The notes beneath the pieces are model-generated. The model was not told the origin of the DNA and did not search any database. It worked only from the letters and a program-made list of their open reading frames with translations. 64,000 nt of DNA, from NCBI GenBank assembly GCA_020444205.1, contig JAHLLJ010000002.1, positions 25,860 through 89,859 of the forward strand, in the 5' to 3' direction. Below are positions 1-9,662 of the stretch, in pieces. The translations under genes were made by a program, and so were the position numbers. How positions within the stretch are numbered: the stretch's first letter is position 1; the number at the start of each line of letters is the position of its first letter. This DNA is from Deltaproteobacteria bacterium. Its GTDB lineage: Bacteria > Desulfobacterota > Desulfarculia > Desulfarculales > Desulfarculaceae.

Positions 1-2
1 TG

Positions 3-185
3 GCCCAGGAGATCAAGGGCTGCCTATACGGCCAAAGCCAGGCTCAGGTGCACGGCTTCATCGCCGGTGCCGGAGGCATGGACATAACCGAGGAACTCTT
101 GGCCGACATGGCCCGCGAGGCCCTGAGCGGCCGGACTACGGGCCAGCAACTGGGCGACTCAATCTGGATCAAGGTGCTGCCGTGA
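3..185 (+). CDS. 2-oxoacid (pyruvate):ferredoxin oxidoreductase alpha subunit, C-terminal fragment (truncated by window start)
   Basis: Open frame ...AQEIKGCLYGQSQAQVHGFIAGAGGMDITEELLADMAREAL... ending TGA at 183-185, immediately upstream of and overlapping the beta-subunit start. Confidence 0.6.
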   Translation, partial: AQEIKGCLYGQSQAQVHGFIAGAGGMDITEELLADMAREALSGRTTGQQLGDSIWIKVLP

Positions 186-1069
186 ATAGCGACAAGATAC
201 TGAAGCAGGAACTACTGGCGCCCGGACACATGGGCTGCCCCGGCTGCGGGGCCTCCTTGGTGATGCGTTACGTTTTGGAGGTGTTGGGCCCCCAGACCAT
301 GGTGGTCATGCCCGCCGGTTGCTGGCCCACCTTTGTTGGCCTCTACCCCAGCACCTGCCTGAGGGTGCCGGTGATGTCGGTGCCTTTCGCCACTACGGCC
401 ATGGCCGCCGCCGGAGTGCGCGCTTCCCTGGACCGCCAGGGCAAGGGCGACACCAACGTGCTGGCCTGGGCCGGTGACGGCGGGACCTTTGACATCGGCC
501 TGCAGGCGCTCAGCGGCGCGGCCGAAAAGAACACCGACCTCATCTACGTATGCTACGACAACGAGGCCTACATGAACACAGGCATCCAGCGCTCCTCGGC
601 CACCCCGCCGGGTTGCTGGACCACCACCACCCCGGCCTCGGCCCCCAAGGTGGAGCCCAAGAAAAACATCGTGGAGATCATGGCCGCCCACCGCATTCCC
701 TACCTGGCCACCGCCTCGGTGGGTTATCCTCGCGACCTTATGGACAAGGTGAACAAGGCCAAAGGCCTCAAGGGCACCCGCTTCTTGCACATCCTGGCCT
801 CTTGCCCCACCGGCTGGCGTCACGACACCCAGCTGACCATGGAAGTGGCTCGCAAGGCGGTTGAGTGCCGCGCCTTCCCCCTGTACGAGGTGTGGGACGG
901 AGTGCGCTGGTCCCTGACTCCCATGGCCGCCAAGACCCCGGTTACCGACTACCTGAACATGCAGGGCCGCTTTAAGGCCATGAGCGAGCCCCGGCGCGAG
1001 GTGTTTCAGAAGTGGGTGGACGAGGACTGGGAGCGCCTGCAGGAAAAATGCGGCGACGCCCAGGCCTAG
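182..1069 (+). CDS. porB: 2-oxoacid (pyruvate):ferredoxin oxidoreductase beta subunit (PorB-like, TPP-binding)
   Basis: HMGCPGCGASL and GDGGTFDIGLQALSGA TPP-binding motifs, NEAYMNTGIQRS signature. Confidence 0.9.
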   Translation: MNSDKILKQELLAPGHMGCPGCGASLVMRYVLEVLGPQTMVVMPAGCWPTFVGLYPSTCLRVPVMSVPFATTAMAAAGVRASLDRQGKGDTNVLAWAGDGGTFDIGLQALSGAAEKNTDLIYVCYDNEAYMNTGIQRSSATPPGCWTTTTPASAPKVEPKKNIVEIMAAHRIPYLATASVGYPRDLMDKVNKAKGLKGTRFLHILASCPTGWRHDTQLTMEVARKAVECRAFPLYEVWDGVRWSLTPMAAKTPVTDYLNMQGRFKAMSEPRREVFQKWVDEDWERLQEKCGDAQA

Positions 1070-1084
1070 CGAAGAGGTAGAGCG

Positions 1085-2314
1085 ATGGCTCAGCCCCAGG
1101 TCCTGATCATGGCCACCCTGGACACCAAGGACGAGGAGACCCTCTACGTCCGCGAGGTGCTCCAAGCGCAAGGCGTCAAGGCCCTGATCATCGACTGCGG
1201 CAGCCTGGGCACTCCACCGCCGGTGGCGGACATCACACGCCAGGAGGTGGCCCGCCGGGCCGGGGTGGAGCTGGCCGAGCTGGTGGCCACCAGGGACAAG
1301 GGCCACATCATCGCCACCATGGGCCGGGGGCTGGCCCTGTACGTAGAAGACATGTACAAGGCCGGTGAGCTGCAAGGGGTCATCGGCCTGGGGGGAGGCC
1401 AGGGCACGGCCATGGGCACCGGTGCCATGCAGTTGTTGCCCCTGGGCTTCCCCAAGGTAATGGCCACAACCCTGGCGGCGGGCAATATGCGCCCCTTCCT
1501 GGGCACCAAGGACATCGCGGTGTTTCCCTCGGTGGCCGACATCCTGGGCATGAACTTCATCCTGCGCCGCACCCTGTACAACGCGGCCCTGTGCCTGGCG
1601 GCCATGGTCAAGCAGCCCGCTCCCACCGGGCGCGCCCCCGGCGTGGTCATCGGGGCCACCGCCTTTGGGGTGGTCACCGCCGGGCTACTCAAGTTGCGCA
1701 AGCTTCTGGTGGGGCCCGAACTGGAAATGGCCTTTTTCCATGCCAACGGCATGGGCGGAGCGGCCATGGACGAGCTGGCCGCTCAAGACGCCTTTGACGC
1801 CATCCTGCACTGGTCCACCCACGAGATCACCGAGCGCATGGGCGGCGGCATTTTCCAGGCTCGGCCCGAGCATCTGGACGTGCTGGCTGAAAAAAGCCTC
1901 CCCTGCCTAGTGAGCATGGGCGCGGTGGACTACTTTTGCATGGGGCCTCATCTGGAGCTGGACGAAGAGTGGAAAAAGGGGCGCAATTACATTGTGCACA
2001 ACCGCAACATCACCTTGGTGCGGGCCACGGCCGAGGAAATGGTGAGCGCGGCGGAGTTTCTGGCCGTCAAACTCAACAAAGCCTTGGGTCCGGTGAAAGT
2101 AATGGTGCCGCTAAAGGGTTTCTCCGAGCCCAATGCCAAGGGTAAGCAATTCTACGATCCCGAAGCGGACCGCCGCTTTCTGGAGGTTTTGGAGCGGCGG
2201 CTGGCCGGGCACATTGCTATCATTAAACACGACTATCATATAAACAGCGACGAGTTCGTGGCCGAGGCAGCCACGGAAATGCGGGCCATGCTGGCCGAGG
2301 CGGCCAAGGCCTGA
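1085..2314 (+). CDS. Tm-1-like ATP-binding domain protein (UPF0261 family)
   Basis: MATLDTKDEETLYVREVL N-terminus and GVIGLGGGQGTAMGTGAMQLLPLGFPKVMATTLAAGN motif. Confidence 0.85.
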   Translation: MAQPQVLIMATLDTKDEETLYVREVLQAQGVKALIIDCGSLGTPPPVADITRQEVARRAGVELAELVATRDKGHIIATMGRGLALYVEDMYKAGELQGVIGLGGGQGTAMGTGAMQLLPLGFPKVMATTLAAGNMRPFLGTKDIAVFPSVADILGMNFILRRTLYNAALCLAAMVKQPAPTGRAPGVVIGATAFGVVTAGLLKLRKLLVGPELEMAFFHANGMGGAAMDELAAQDAFDAILHWSTHEITERMGGGIFQARPEHLDVLAEKSLPCLVSMGAVDYFCMGPHLELDEEWKKGRNYIVHNRNITLVRATAEEMVSAAEFLAVKLNKALGPVKVMVPLKGFSEPNAKGKQFYDPEADRRFLEVLERRLAGHIAIIKHDYHINSDEFVAEAATEMRAMLAEAAKA

Positions 2315-2333
2315 AAAGAAAGGCGCATCGCCG

Positions 2334-3086
2334 ATGAGCAATAAAGTCTATCCCATGAACACCGGCATGATCCGCCTGAACAAGGGCGTGTACATCACCG
2401 GCGGGCACGGATACGACCAGGACGTGGAAGTGCCCACCAACGCTTTTCTGGTGCTGGCCGACGGCAAGAAGGTGCTGGTGGACACCGGCATGTCCGAGAC
2501 CAAAAAGGCCGACTGGCACCACCCCGGCTCCTACCAGCCCGAGGGGTATCGCATCGACCAGCGCCTGGCCGAGCTGGGGGTGAAGCCAGAGGAGATCGAC
2601 GCGGTGATCTTTACCCACCTGCACTGGGATCATTGCGCCAACATGAAGATGTTCAGCAGCGCCGAGTTTTGGGTGCATTCCACCGAGCTGGCCTTTGCCC
2701 TGGACCCCCACGTGCTCTACTACAAATCCTACGAGTCGGAAAAGCTGGGGGTGGAGGCGCCCTTCAAGGGAGTGGAGTTCCACACCGTGGACGGCGAGTA
2801 CCAGTTCAGCCCCAGCATCTCCATGTTTCCCACCCCGGGCCACTGCCCCGGGCACCAGTCAGTGGCCATCGAGACCGACGGCGGCACGGTGGTGGTGGCC
2901 GGCGACGCGGTGTTCGCCGACGAGAACATGGAGCCCGACCCCAAGCGGGGATTGAACTTCACCCCCATGGGCCGCTTTGTCAATGTATTCGATCTCTACG
3001 ACAGCATGGAGAAGATTTTGGCTCGCGGCGACACCGTGCTCACCAGCCATGGCATGGGGGTCTACGACCAAAAGGTGTGGCCGTAG
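2334..3086 (+). CDS. MBL-fold metallo-hydrolase (N-acyl homoserine lactonase-like)
   Basis: FTHLHWDHCAN (HxHxDH) motif, TPGHCPGHQS and VVVAGDAVF. Confidence 0.85.
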   Translation: MSNKVYPMNTGMIRLNKGVYITGGHGYDQDVEVPTNAFLVLADGKKVLVDTGMSETKKADWHHPGSYQPEGYRIDQRLAELGVKPEEIDAVIFTHLHWDHCANMKMFSSAEFWVHSTELAFALDPHVLYYKSYESEKLGVEAPFKGVEFHTVDGEYQFSPSISMFPTPGHCPGHQSVAIETDGGTVVVAGDAVFADENMEPDPKRGLNFTPMGRFVNVFDLYDSMEKILARGDTVLTSHGMGVYDQKVWP

Positions 3087-3089
3087 GCC

Positions 3090-3692
3090 ATGGGCATGCC
3101 CGAGCAACCGCGCCGGGATTTCGTGGCTGCCTGCCAGCGGGCCTTCAGCCTGGGCCTGCAGATGAGCACCGGAGGCAACCTCAGCCTGCGCCTGGACAGT
3201 GGCTACCTGTTGGTCAAGCCCAGCGGTCTGTCCCTGTGTGAGCTGGAGCCGGACCATCTGCTGGTGTGCGACGATCAGGGACGGGTGGTGCAGGGCGAGG
3301 GCAAACCCACCAAGGAGTTGCGCTCCCACCTGGCCATCTACCAGGCCAAGCCCGAGGCGGGGGCGGTGGTGCACTACCATCCGCCCCACGCCACCGCCTA
3401 TGCGGTAAGCCGCCGCCAGATTCCCCTGCTGACCGTGCACGCCAAACGCATCCTGGGCCGAGTGCCCCTGGTGGAGGCGGTGGGCGAGGGCAGCGAGGAA
3501 CTGGCCTCGGCCGTGGGGGAGGCCTTTGCCGCGCCCCAGGTTAAGGCGGCCCTGTTGGCCGAGCACGGCATCATCGCGGTGGGCGAGAACCTGCGTCAGG
3601 CTCAGAACCTGGCCGAGCTGGTGGAAGAGTGCGCCCGGGTGGCTTTGCTGAGCGGCCTGCTGCGCGGCCTCGCGCCGAACGCTGATCAATAA
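3090..3692 (+). CDS. class II aldolase/adducin family protein
   Basis: STGGNLSLRL, KPSG, HYHPPHATA and EHGIIAVGEN motifs. Confidence 0.85.
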   Translation: MGMPEQPRRDFVAACQRAFSLGLQMSTGGNLSLRLDSGYLLVKPSGLSLCELEPDHLLVCDDQGRVVQGEGKPTKELRSHLAIYQAKPEAGAVVHYHPPHATAYAVSRRQIPLLTVHAKRILGRVPLVEAVGEGSEELASAVGEAFAAPQVKAALLAEHGIIAVGENLRQAQNLAELVEECARVALLSGLLRGLAPNADQ

Positions 3693-3704
3693 AGGACCTA
3701 AAGG

Positions 3705-4385
3705 GTGCGTGTGGAGATAATCACCCGCCGGGACGACCTGGAGCAGGTCACCGGCTGCGTGGTGGTGCTGGATGTGATCCGAGCCAGCAATACGGTGATC
3801 GCGGCGCTCACCTCCGGGGCCCATGAGGTACACCTGGTGGCCGAGCTGGATGAGGCCCTGGCCTGCAAGCGTGAGCATCCCGACTGGCTGGCCTGGGGCG
3901 AACGGGAGGGGGTGCAGCTGGCCGGTTTTGACGGCGACAACTCCCCGGCCCAGGCCATGGCTAAACCACTAACCGGCAAGACGGTGGTGCTTACCACCAG
4001 CAACGGCAGTCAACTCCCCAGGCGATTGGCCAAGGCCGACACCGTGCTGGTGGGCTCCCTGGGCAATGCCGCCGCTTTGGTGGAGGCCATCCGGCGCCGC
4101 GAGTTTGAGGAAGTCAACCTGCTGGCCGTGGGCACCGAGCACCCTTACGGTGCGCCCGAGGACTGGCTGGTGGCCGAACACCTGGCTGCCATGCTGGCCG
4201 GGGAGCAGCCTGACGCCCCCGCCTTGGGAGCCCATCTTCTGGAGCTGGCCGCTCAGCACAAGCTGCGCCCCATGTGCCAGGCCAATGACCTGGAAATTTG
4301 CGCCCGCCCGGATTACAGCCGGGTGGTGCCCCTAATCAGCCGAGAGCCCGGCCCCGTGGCCCGGCCTTGGCCCCCCGCTCTATAA
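3705..4385 (+). CDS. 2-phosphosulfolactate phosphatase family protein (ComB-like)
   Basis: [35 protein letters not shown] and [10 protein letters not shown] motifs typical of ComB. Confidence 0.75.
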   Translation: MRVEIITRRDDLEQVTGCVVVLDVIRASNTVIAALTSGAHEVHLVAELDEALACKREHPDWLAWGEREGVQLAGFDGDNSPAQAMAKPLTGKTVVLTTSNGSQLPRRLAKADTVLVGSLGNAAALVEAIRRREFEEVNLLAVGTEHPYGAPEDWLVAEHLAAMLAGEQPDAPALGAHLLELAAQHKLRPMCQANDLEICARPDYSRVVPLISREPGPVARPWPPAL

Positions 4386-4415
4386 CTACCGAGCGTGCCC
4401 GATAGGAGAAGGACC

Positions 4416-5285
4416 ATGTCCACGACTCGCGCCATGCTTTGCTTCACCCCCTCCCTTTCCCGGCGGCTCATCGCCAAGGGCATAGCCTCGCTGCCTCAGG
4501 TGCAAAAGGCCTTCAAGAGCGGCAAGGTGTTGCTCTCCAGCGGCACCACCGGGGCCCATATTTTCGTGGAACTCACCGGCGCCTGGACCGGCGGGGCCTT
4601 GGCCTGCGGCATGATTTCCCTGAAGGGCACCTGTGTGGGAAGCGCCATGAGCCAGATTCTGGCCAAGCAGGGGCACGCCGCTTTTTGGTTTTTCGAAAAG
4701 GGCGAGCTCAAGCCGGTGAACGACATGGACCAGGCGCTGGACAGCATGGGAGCCGAGGACGTATTCATCAAGGGGGCCAATGCCCTGGACAACCACGGCA
4801 ACGTAGGCGTTCTGCTGGGAGTGGAGACCGGGGGCCTTATGGGCAAATCCCTGGGCTACGTCATGGCTCGGGGCATCCACTGCCTGCTGCCCGGCGGCCT
4901 GGAAAAGACGGTGATGGGCTCCATCATGGCCACCGCCAAGGAGATGGGCACCCGCCGGGTGGACTACACCACCGGTATGCCCGTGGGCTTGGTCCCGGTG
5001 GCCGGGGCCCGTTTCTGCGAGATCGAGGCCCTTAGCCAGCTCACCGGAGTGGAGGTCTTCCACGCCGCCTCGGGCGGTTCGGCCGGAGCAGAAGGTTCGG
5101 TGGTGCTCCTGACCAAGGGCGAGAGGGAGCAGGTAGAGCGCACCATGGAGCTGTATAAGGCCATGCGCGAGGACACCCGCTTTGAGGGGCTGACCACCGA
5201 GCCCTCGCGGTGCGGCGAGCACAAGTGGGTGCCCTGCGCCAAGCACAACTTCCTTTACACCGACAATGTGAAGAAGGGCCTTTAG
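4416..5285 (+). CDS. conserved-looking protein of unknown function
   Basis: Long ORF in operon context with RBS-like aggag; Gly-rich HIFVELTGAWTGGALACGMISLKGTCVGSAMS; no family recognised. Start placed at ATG 4416 rather than GTG 4395. Confidence 0.6.
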   Translation: MSTTRAMLCFTPSLSRRLIAKGIASLPQVQKAFKSGKVLLSSGTTGAHIFVELTGAWTGGALACGMISLKGTCVGSAMSQILAKQGHAAFWFFEKGELKPVNDMDQALDSMGAEDVFIKGANALDNHGNVGVLLGVETGGLMGKSLGYVMARGIHCLLPGGLEKTVMGSIMATAKEMGTRRVDYTTGMPVGLVPVAGARFCEIEALSQLTGVEVFHAASGGSAGAEGSVVLLTKGEREQVERTMELYKAMREDTRFEGLTTEPSRCGEHKWVPCAKHNFLYTDNVKKGL

Positions 5286-5304
5286 TGTTCGCCCCGGTGG
5301 CTGC

Positions 5305-6450
5305 ATGAACCGCTACGTCGCCCTGGCCCTGGGCATGGGCCCCGCCCTGGGCGTCATCTTCATGAACCTACCGCCGGCCATGGATCCGCTTCTCGCGGTC
5401 TATGGCTGCTCATACACCGGCTTTTCGGTTATCGTCAGCGCCCTGTTCTGGGCCTACACCCTGATGCAGGTGCCCGGCGGGCTGATCCTGGACCGCCTGG
5501 GCCTGAGGCGCACCCTGCTCATCTGCCTGAGCGGCCTGGTGGCGGCCAACCTGCTGCCCGCGCTCTACCCTAGCTGGGGCCTGGCCCTGGCGGGACGGCT
5601 GCTCACCGGCATGAGCGCGGGTCTGGTGTTCGTCACCCCCATGAAGATGATGGCTCTCTATGCCCCGGCCGGACGGGGCGGGGTGTTTCAGTCGTTTTAT
5701 GGAGCCCTGGTGCCAGTGGGCAGTGTGCTGGCCTATCTGGTGGTGCCCCTGCTGGTGCCTTTTGGCTGGCAGTGGGCTTATGGCGTGGCGGTGTTGAGCT
5801 GGCTGCCTCTTCTAGTTGCGGTGCTGCTGGTCAGGCTGCCCCGGGAAGAGGCTGAGCCCCCGCGCCGCCTGGAGCTGGGGAGCATCGCCCGCGATGCCCG
5901 GGTGTGGGTGGTGGGCATCTATCTGTCCCTGTCCTTTGGCGCCGGCATAACCATGGCCATCTGGGTGCCCACCCTGCTGGCCGAGGTGATGCCCGGGCGT
6001 AGCGCGGCCCAGCTGGCCTGGAGCGGGGCCTTGATAATGGGCCTCAGCTTTGCGGGGCGCCTGGTGGGAGGGTTGGTGCTGTTTGGTCTCTCCGCCTACT
6101 GGGTGGCCGGAAGCACCCTGGCCCTTTTATGCCTTATTCTGGCGGCCATGGGTTGGGGCGGGCTTCCCCCAGTCTTGACTTTGACCCTGGCCCTGGCCGC
6201 CACCGGCTGTGGCTCCTTCAACTTCGGGGCCATGTTTCAGCTGGCTAATAAGATGGCCCCGCCGGAGCGCCTGGGCGGGCTCATCGGCTCGGTGAACTTT
6301 CTCTCCAACCTGGGGGCCGGGCTGATGATCCTGTTCTTCGGCATGCTCAAGGACCTTGCCGGTGACTTCACCTGGGGCTTCCTGGTCCTGGCCGCCCTGT
6401 GCCTGGCCGTGCTCATCCCCGGCCAGGTTATCCTCAAAAACCTCCGCTGA
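5305..6450 (+). CDS. MFS transporter
   Basis: 12-TM-like hydrophobic pattern, GGLILDRLGLRRTLL motif, GRLLTGMSAGLVFVTP. Confidence 0.85.
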   Translation: MNRYVALALGMGPALGVIFMNLPPAMDPLLAVYGCSYTGFSVIVSALFWAYTLMQVPGGLILDRLGLRRTLLICLSGLVAANLLPALYPSWGLALAGRLLTGMSAGLVFVTPMKMMALYAPAGRGGVFQSFYGALVPVGSVLAYLVVPLLVPFGWQWAYGVAVLSWLPLLVAVLLVRLPREEAEPPRRLELGSIARDARVWVVGIYLSLSFGAGITMAIWVPTLLAEVMPGRSAAQLAWSGALIMGLSFAGRLVGGLVLFGLSAYWVAGSTLALLCLILAAMGWGGLPPVLTLTLALAATGCGSFNFGAMFQLANKMAPPERLGGLIGSVNFLSNLGAGLMILFFGMLKDLAGDFTWGFLVLAALCLAVLIPGQVILKNLR

Positions 6451-6471
6451 AAAACCCGCCCCCATAAAAAA

Positions 6472-6497
6472 GCGGCCCCCGCCGTAGCAGGGGCCGC
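6472..6497. terminator. hairpin between convergent genes, probable terminator
   Basis: gcggcccc-cgccgtagca-ggggccgc between convergent MFS and ilvD-like genes, A-run on the left side. Confidence 0.6.
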
Positions 6498-6518
6498 CGC
6501 TGATCAGCGTGTGATGTG

Positions 6519-8192
6519 CTACTCGGACCGGTGGCGGATGATGGCTCCCTTGTCGGCCGACTCGGCCAGGCGGGCGTAAAGGGTCAGGTAGCCGCTGGTG
6601 AACTTGGGGGCCGGGGCTTTCCAGGCGGCTTTGCGCTGGGCCAGCTCTTCGTCGCTCACCTCGAGATGCAGCTTGCCCGCCGGGATGTCGATGAGTATCT
6701 CATCGCCGTCGGCCACCAGGGCCAAGGGACCGCCCTCGGCCGCCTCGGGCGAGACGTGGCCCACGAAGCAGCCGTTATTGGTGCCCGAGAAACGGCCGTC
6801 GGTGACCACTGCCGTGGACAGAGCCAGGCCCTTGCCGTAGAGGAGCTTCATGGCCTTGTACATCTCGCGCATGCCCGGCCCGCCCTTGGGGCCTTCGTAT
6901 CGGATCACCACCACCTCGCCTGGCTTGACCTCGTTGTTTAGGATGGCCTGGTTGGCCGCCTCCTCGGAATTAAAGCAATGGGCCTTGCCCTGGAACACCC
7001 GCATCTCCGGCTTGATGGCTGCCGGTTTGGTGATGCCGGTGTTAGGGGCCAAATTACCCCGTAGTACGGCCAGGCCGCCGCCCACTCCCCAAGGGTCCTC
7101 CAGGGGGCGGATCATTTCGGAGTTTTTTACCTCGGCCGGGGCTACGTTTTCAGCCACGCTTTTGCCGCTCACCGTCAGGGCCGCGCCGTCCAAAAGGGGC
7201 AGGATGGTTTTCATAACCGCGGGCACCCCGCCTGCTTGGTGGAAGTCGGGCACGTTGTCCGGGGCGGCTGGGTTCATCTTGGCCACGTGGGGCGTTTCCT
7301 TGGAGAGCTGCTCGATCTGGTCCATACCCAACTCGCAGCCCGCTTCGTAGGCCACGGCCGGCAGGTGGAGCACCGCGTTGGTGGAGCCGCCGATGGCGTT
7401 GTTGACCCGCACCGCGTTGGCCAGGCTGGCCGGGGTGATGATCTTGCGGGCGGTGAGATTTTCCTCCACCATCTGCACGATACGCCACCCCGATTCCTGG
7501 GCCGCGCGCAAGCGGTCGGCGAAAAAGGCGGGGATGGTGGCGGTGCCGGGCAGGGACATGCCCAGGGCTTCGGCCAGGCAACACATGGTGTTGGCCGTAC
7601 CCAAGAAGGAGCAGGACCCGCAGGTGGGACCGGCGCAATCTTCCAGGCGGCGGTAGTCCTCCTCGGTGATCTTGCCGTCGCTGAGCATGGCCAAGCCTTC
7701 GGTGAGAGAGGTGATGTCGCTGGGGCGGCCGTCAAAGGAGCAGCCTCCGGCCATGGGCCCGCCCACCACCATGATGGCCGGAAGGTCCAGGCGGGCGGCG
7801 GCCATGAGCATGCCCGGCACGATCTTGTCGCAGGAGCAAAGCAGAACCACCGCATCCAGGCGGTGGGCCTGCACCATCACCTCCACGTCGTTGGCTATGA
7901 GGTCCCGGCTGGGCAGGATGAAGTGCATGCCTTCATTGCCGTTGGCGATGCCGTCGCAGGCGGCGATGACCCCGAACTCCACCGGGGTGCCCCCGGCCTG
8001 ACGGATACCCTGCTGCACGTAATCGGACACCTGCCGCAGGTTGTAGTGGCCCGGAACCACCCGATTCCAGGAGTTAGCCACCCCGATCATGGGGCGTTCC
8101 AGATCGTAGTCGCTGTAGCCCATGGACTTGTACAAGGACCGGTTCATGGCCCACTCGGGCCGCTCCAGTATTTTTTGGCTGCGCCGTTTCAT
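6519..8192 (-). CDS. dihydroxy-acid dehydratase family protein (IlvD/Edd)
   Basis: CDGIANGNEGM, SCDKIVPGMLMAAARL, CAGPTCGSCSFLGTANTM FeS-cluster motifs, DGRFSG motif. Confidence 0.92.
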   Translation of the reverse strand: MKRRSQKILERPEWAMNRSLYKSMGYSDYDLERPMIGVANSWNRVVPGHYNLRQVSDYVQQGIRQAGGTPVEFGVIAACDGIANGNEGMHFILPSRDLIANDVEVMVQAHRLDAVVLLCSCDKIVPGMLMAAARLDLPAIMVVGGPMAGGCSFDGRPSDITSLTEGLAMLSDGKITEEDYRRLEDCAGPTCGSCSFLGTANTMCCLAEALGMSLPGTATIPAFFADRLRAAQESGWRIVQMVEENLTARKIITPASLANAVRVNNAIGGSTNAVLHLPAVAYEAGCELGMDQIEQLSKETPHVAKMNPAAPDNVPDFHQAGGVPAVMKTILPLLDGAALTVSGKSVAENVAPAEVKNSEMIRPLEDPWGVGGGLAVLRGNLAPNTGITKPAAIKPEMRVFQGKAHCFNSEEAANQAILNNEVKPGEVVVIRYEGPKGGPGMREMYKAMKLLYGKGLALSTAVVTDGRFSGTNNGCFVGHVSPEAAEGGPLALVADGDEILIDIPAGKLHLEVSDEELAQRKAAWKAPAPKFTSGYLTLYARLAESADKGAIIRHRSE

Positions 8193-8216
8193 GATGTCTC
8201 ACTCCTGTCCACTGCT

Positions 8217-9662
8217 CTAGGCGATGCCCAGCATACTTTTTACCTGCTCCACTTTTTGCTCCAGATTGGCCTGGCGGCCGATCATGATGCGCTGGGCGGT
8301 GGGCGGTCCGGCTCCGTGCATGGATTCCACCAAATAGCCCACCGCTCCGGCACCAACCACCAGGTTCTCGATGAGCCTGAGCACCTTCATGCGGTCTACC
8401 ACCGGGTAGTCGGGGTTGGCGGCCAGATACTTCTTTATGTAAGGACCGGCCACCGGGTCGTTGAGGTCCGCCGCCGAGGGCATGGTGCCCAGCAGGCCAC
8501 CGGCCACGTCGGTGGCCAAACGGGCCAGCTCATAGGGGAAGCGGGTCACGTTTAGCTTGCATACGTTGGCCAAAAGCAGGTTGACCAAATAGTTGCCAGA
8601 GGCGGTGGCCGCGCCGGTGGCCGAACAGGCGATGCCGCAAGAGAAGATGGTCTCGTTGAGATGAATCATCTCCACGATTTTATCCTTGATGTGGCTGGCC
8701 TTGGCCACTCCGTTCATCTGGGCAATGAGCGCGGTGGCTCCGATCAGGGCGTCACCTACCCCCACTTTGCAGCCGCCGTAGCTCTGGCGGTGGTAGGAAG
8801 CAAAACGCTCAACCAGGATGCCCGAGAAATCCACCTCGCCGTCCAGAAACACCCGCTCGTTGGGCACGAATACATCCTCGAACACGGTCATAACCTCTTG
8901 GCCGCCGAAACTGTTGCCCACGTCCAAGAGGTCGGCTTCGAGCTTGCGGGTGTCGCTGGCCTGACGGCCGTAGATATAACGCACACCCTTTTCGTTGGTG
9001 GGCACCGCGCAGCATACCGCCCAGGCTTCCTCGCCCGGCCGCATGGTCAAGGTGGGCATGACCAGTATCTCGTGGGAGTTGACCATGCCGGTCTGGTGCA
9101 GCTTGGCCCCACTGATTATGATGCCGCCTTCGCGGCGCTCCTTGACCCGCACAAACAGGTCGGGGTCGAGCTGGTCCTTGGGGCGCTTGCCCCGGTCACC
9201 CTTGGGGTCGGTCATGGCTCCATCCACCACCAAGTCGTTCTGCTGAATCCAGCTCCAGTAGTCCTTGAAGCGCTGGTGATAGTCGGTGCCGTGCTCCTGG
9301 TCGCAGTCGTAGGTGGTGCTGAAGATAGCGTTGGCCGCGTCCAAGCCCACGCAACGCTGGAAACAGCAGGCGGTGCTCACGCCGCAATAGCGCTGCATCT
9401 TGACCTTGTTGACCAAGTCCTCGGTGCTCCGGTGCAAGTGACTGAAACGATTGACCACGTCATTGCACAATGACGACTCCACGCAAAACAGGTCCTGGGT
9501 AGCGGGGTCGTGAGCCGCGTCAAAGGTAAAGGCCACCGCCTTTTGCGAAGGCCTGACCAGCCCGTGTTCACCCAGATCACCGGATTTTTGGCCCAGCATG
9601 TGGGCCTCCAGTTTCAGGTCTGCCACGGACTTCAGGTATTCGTCGCCAGTTTTAAGAGCCAT
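8217..9662 (-). CDS. 4-hydroxybutyryl-CoA dehydratase/vinylacetyl-CoA isomerase family protein (AbfD-like; 4-HPA 3-hydroxylase superfamily)
   Basis: Family sequence pattern; putative 4Fe-4S ligands CxxxC (CFQRC) and HxxxxxxC (HRQSYGGC) both present. Confidence 0.8.
   Translation of the reverse strand: MALKTGDEYLKSVADLKLEAHMLGQKSGDLGEHGLVRPSQKAVAFTFDAAHDPATQDLFCVESSLCNDVVNRFSHLHRSTEDLVNKVKMQRYCGVSTACCFQRCVGLDAANAIFSTTYDCDQEHGTDYHQRFKDYWSWIQQNDLVVDGAMTDPKGDRGKRPKDQLDPDLFVRVKERREGGIIISGAKLHQTGMVNSHEILVMPTLTMRPGEEAWAVCCAVPTNEKGVRYIYGRQASDTRKLEADLLDVGNSFGGQEVMTVFEDVFVPNERVFLDGEVDFSGILVERFASYHRQSYGGCKVGVGDALIGATALIAQMNGVAKASHIKDKIVEMIHLNETIFSCGIACSATGAATASGNYLVNLLLANVCKLNVTRFPYELARLATDVAGGLLGTMPSAADLNDPVAGPYIKKYLAANPDYPVVDRMKVLRLIENLVVGAGAVGYLVESMHGAGPPTAQRIMIGRQANLEQKVEQVKSMLGIA

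Noticed and set aside
212-1375. Long antisense ORF (387 aa) opposite porB and UPF0261 gene
   Set aside because: Low-complexity His/Gly/Leu-rich translation typical of GC-rich antisense frames; the plus strand has clear conserved proteins.
2859-3878. 339-aa minus-strand ORF opposite MBL hydrolase/aldolase genes
   Set aside because: Antisense GC-rich artefact; no recognisable motifs.
7236-8555. 439-aa plus-strand ORF opposite ilvD-like gene
   Set aside because: Antisense artefact; crosses the junction of two well-supported minus-strand genes.
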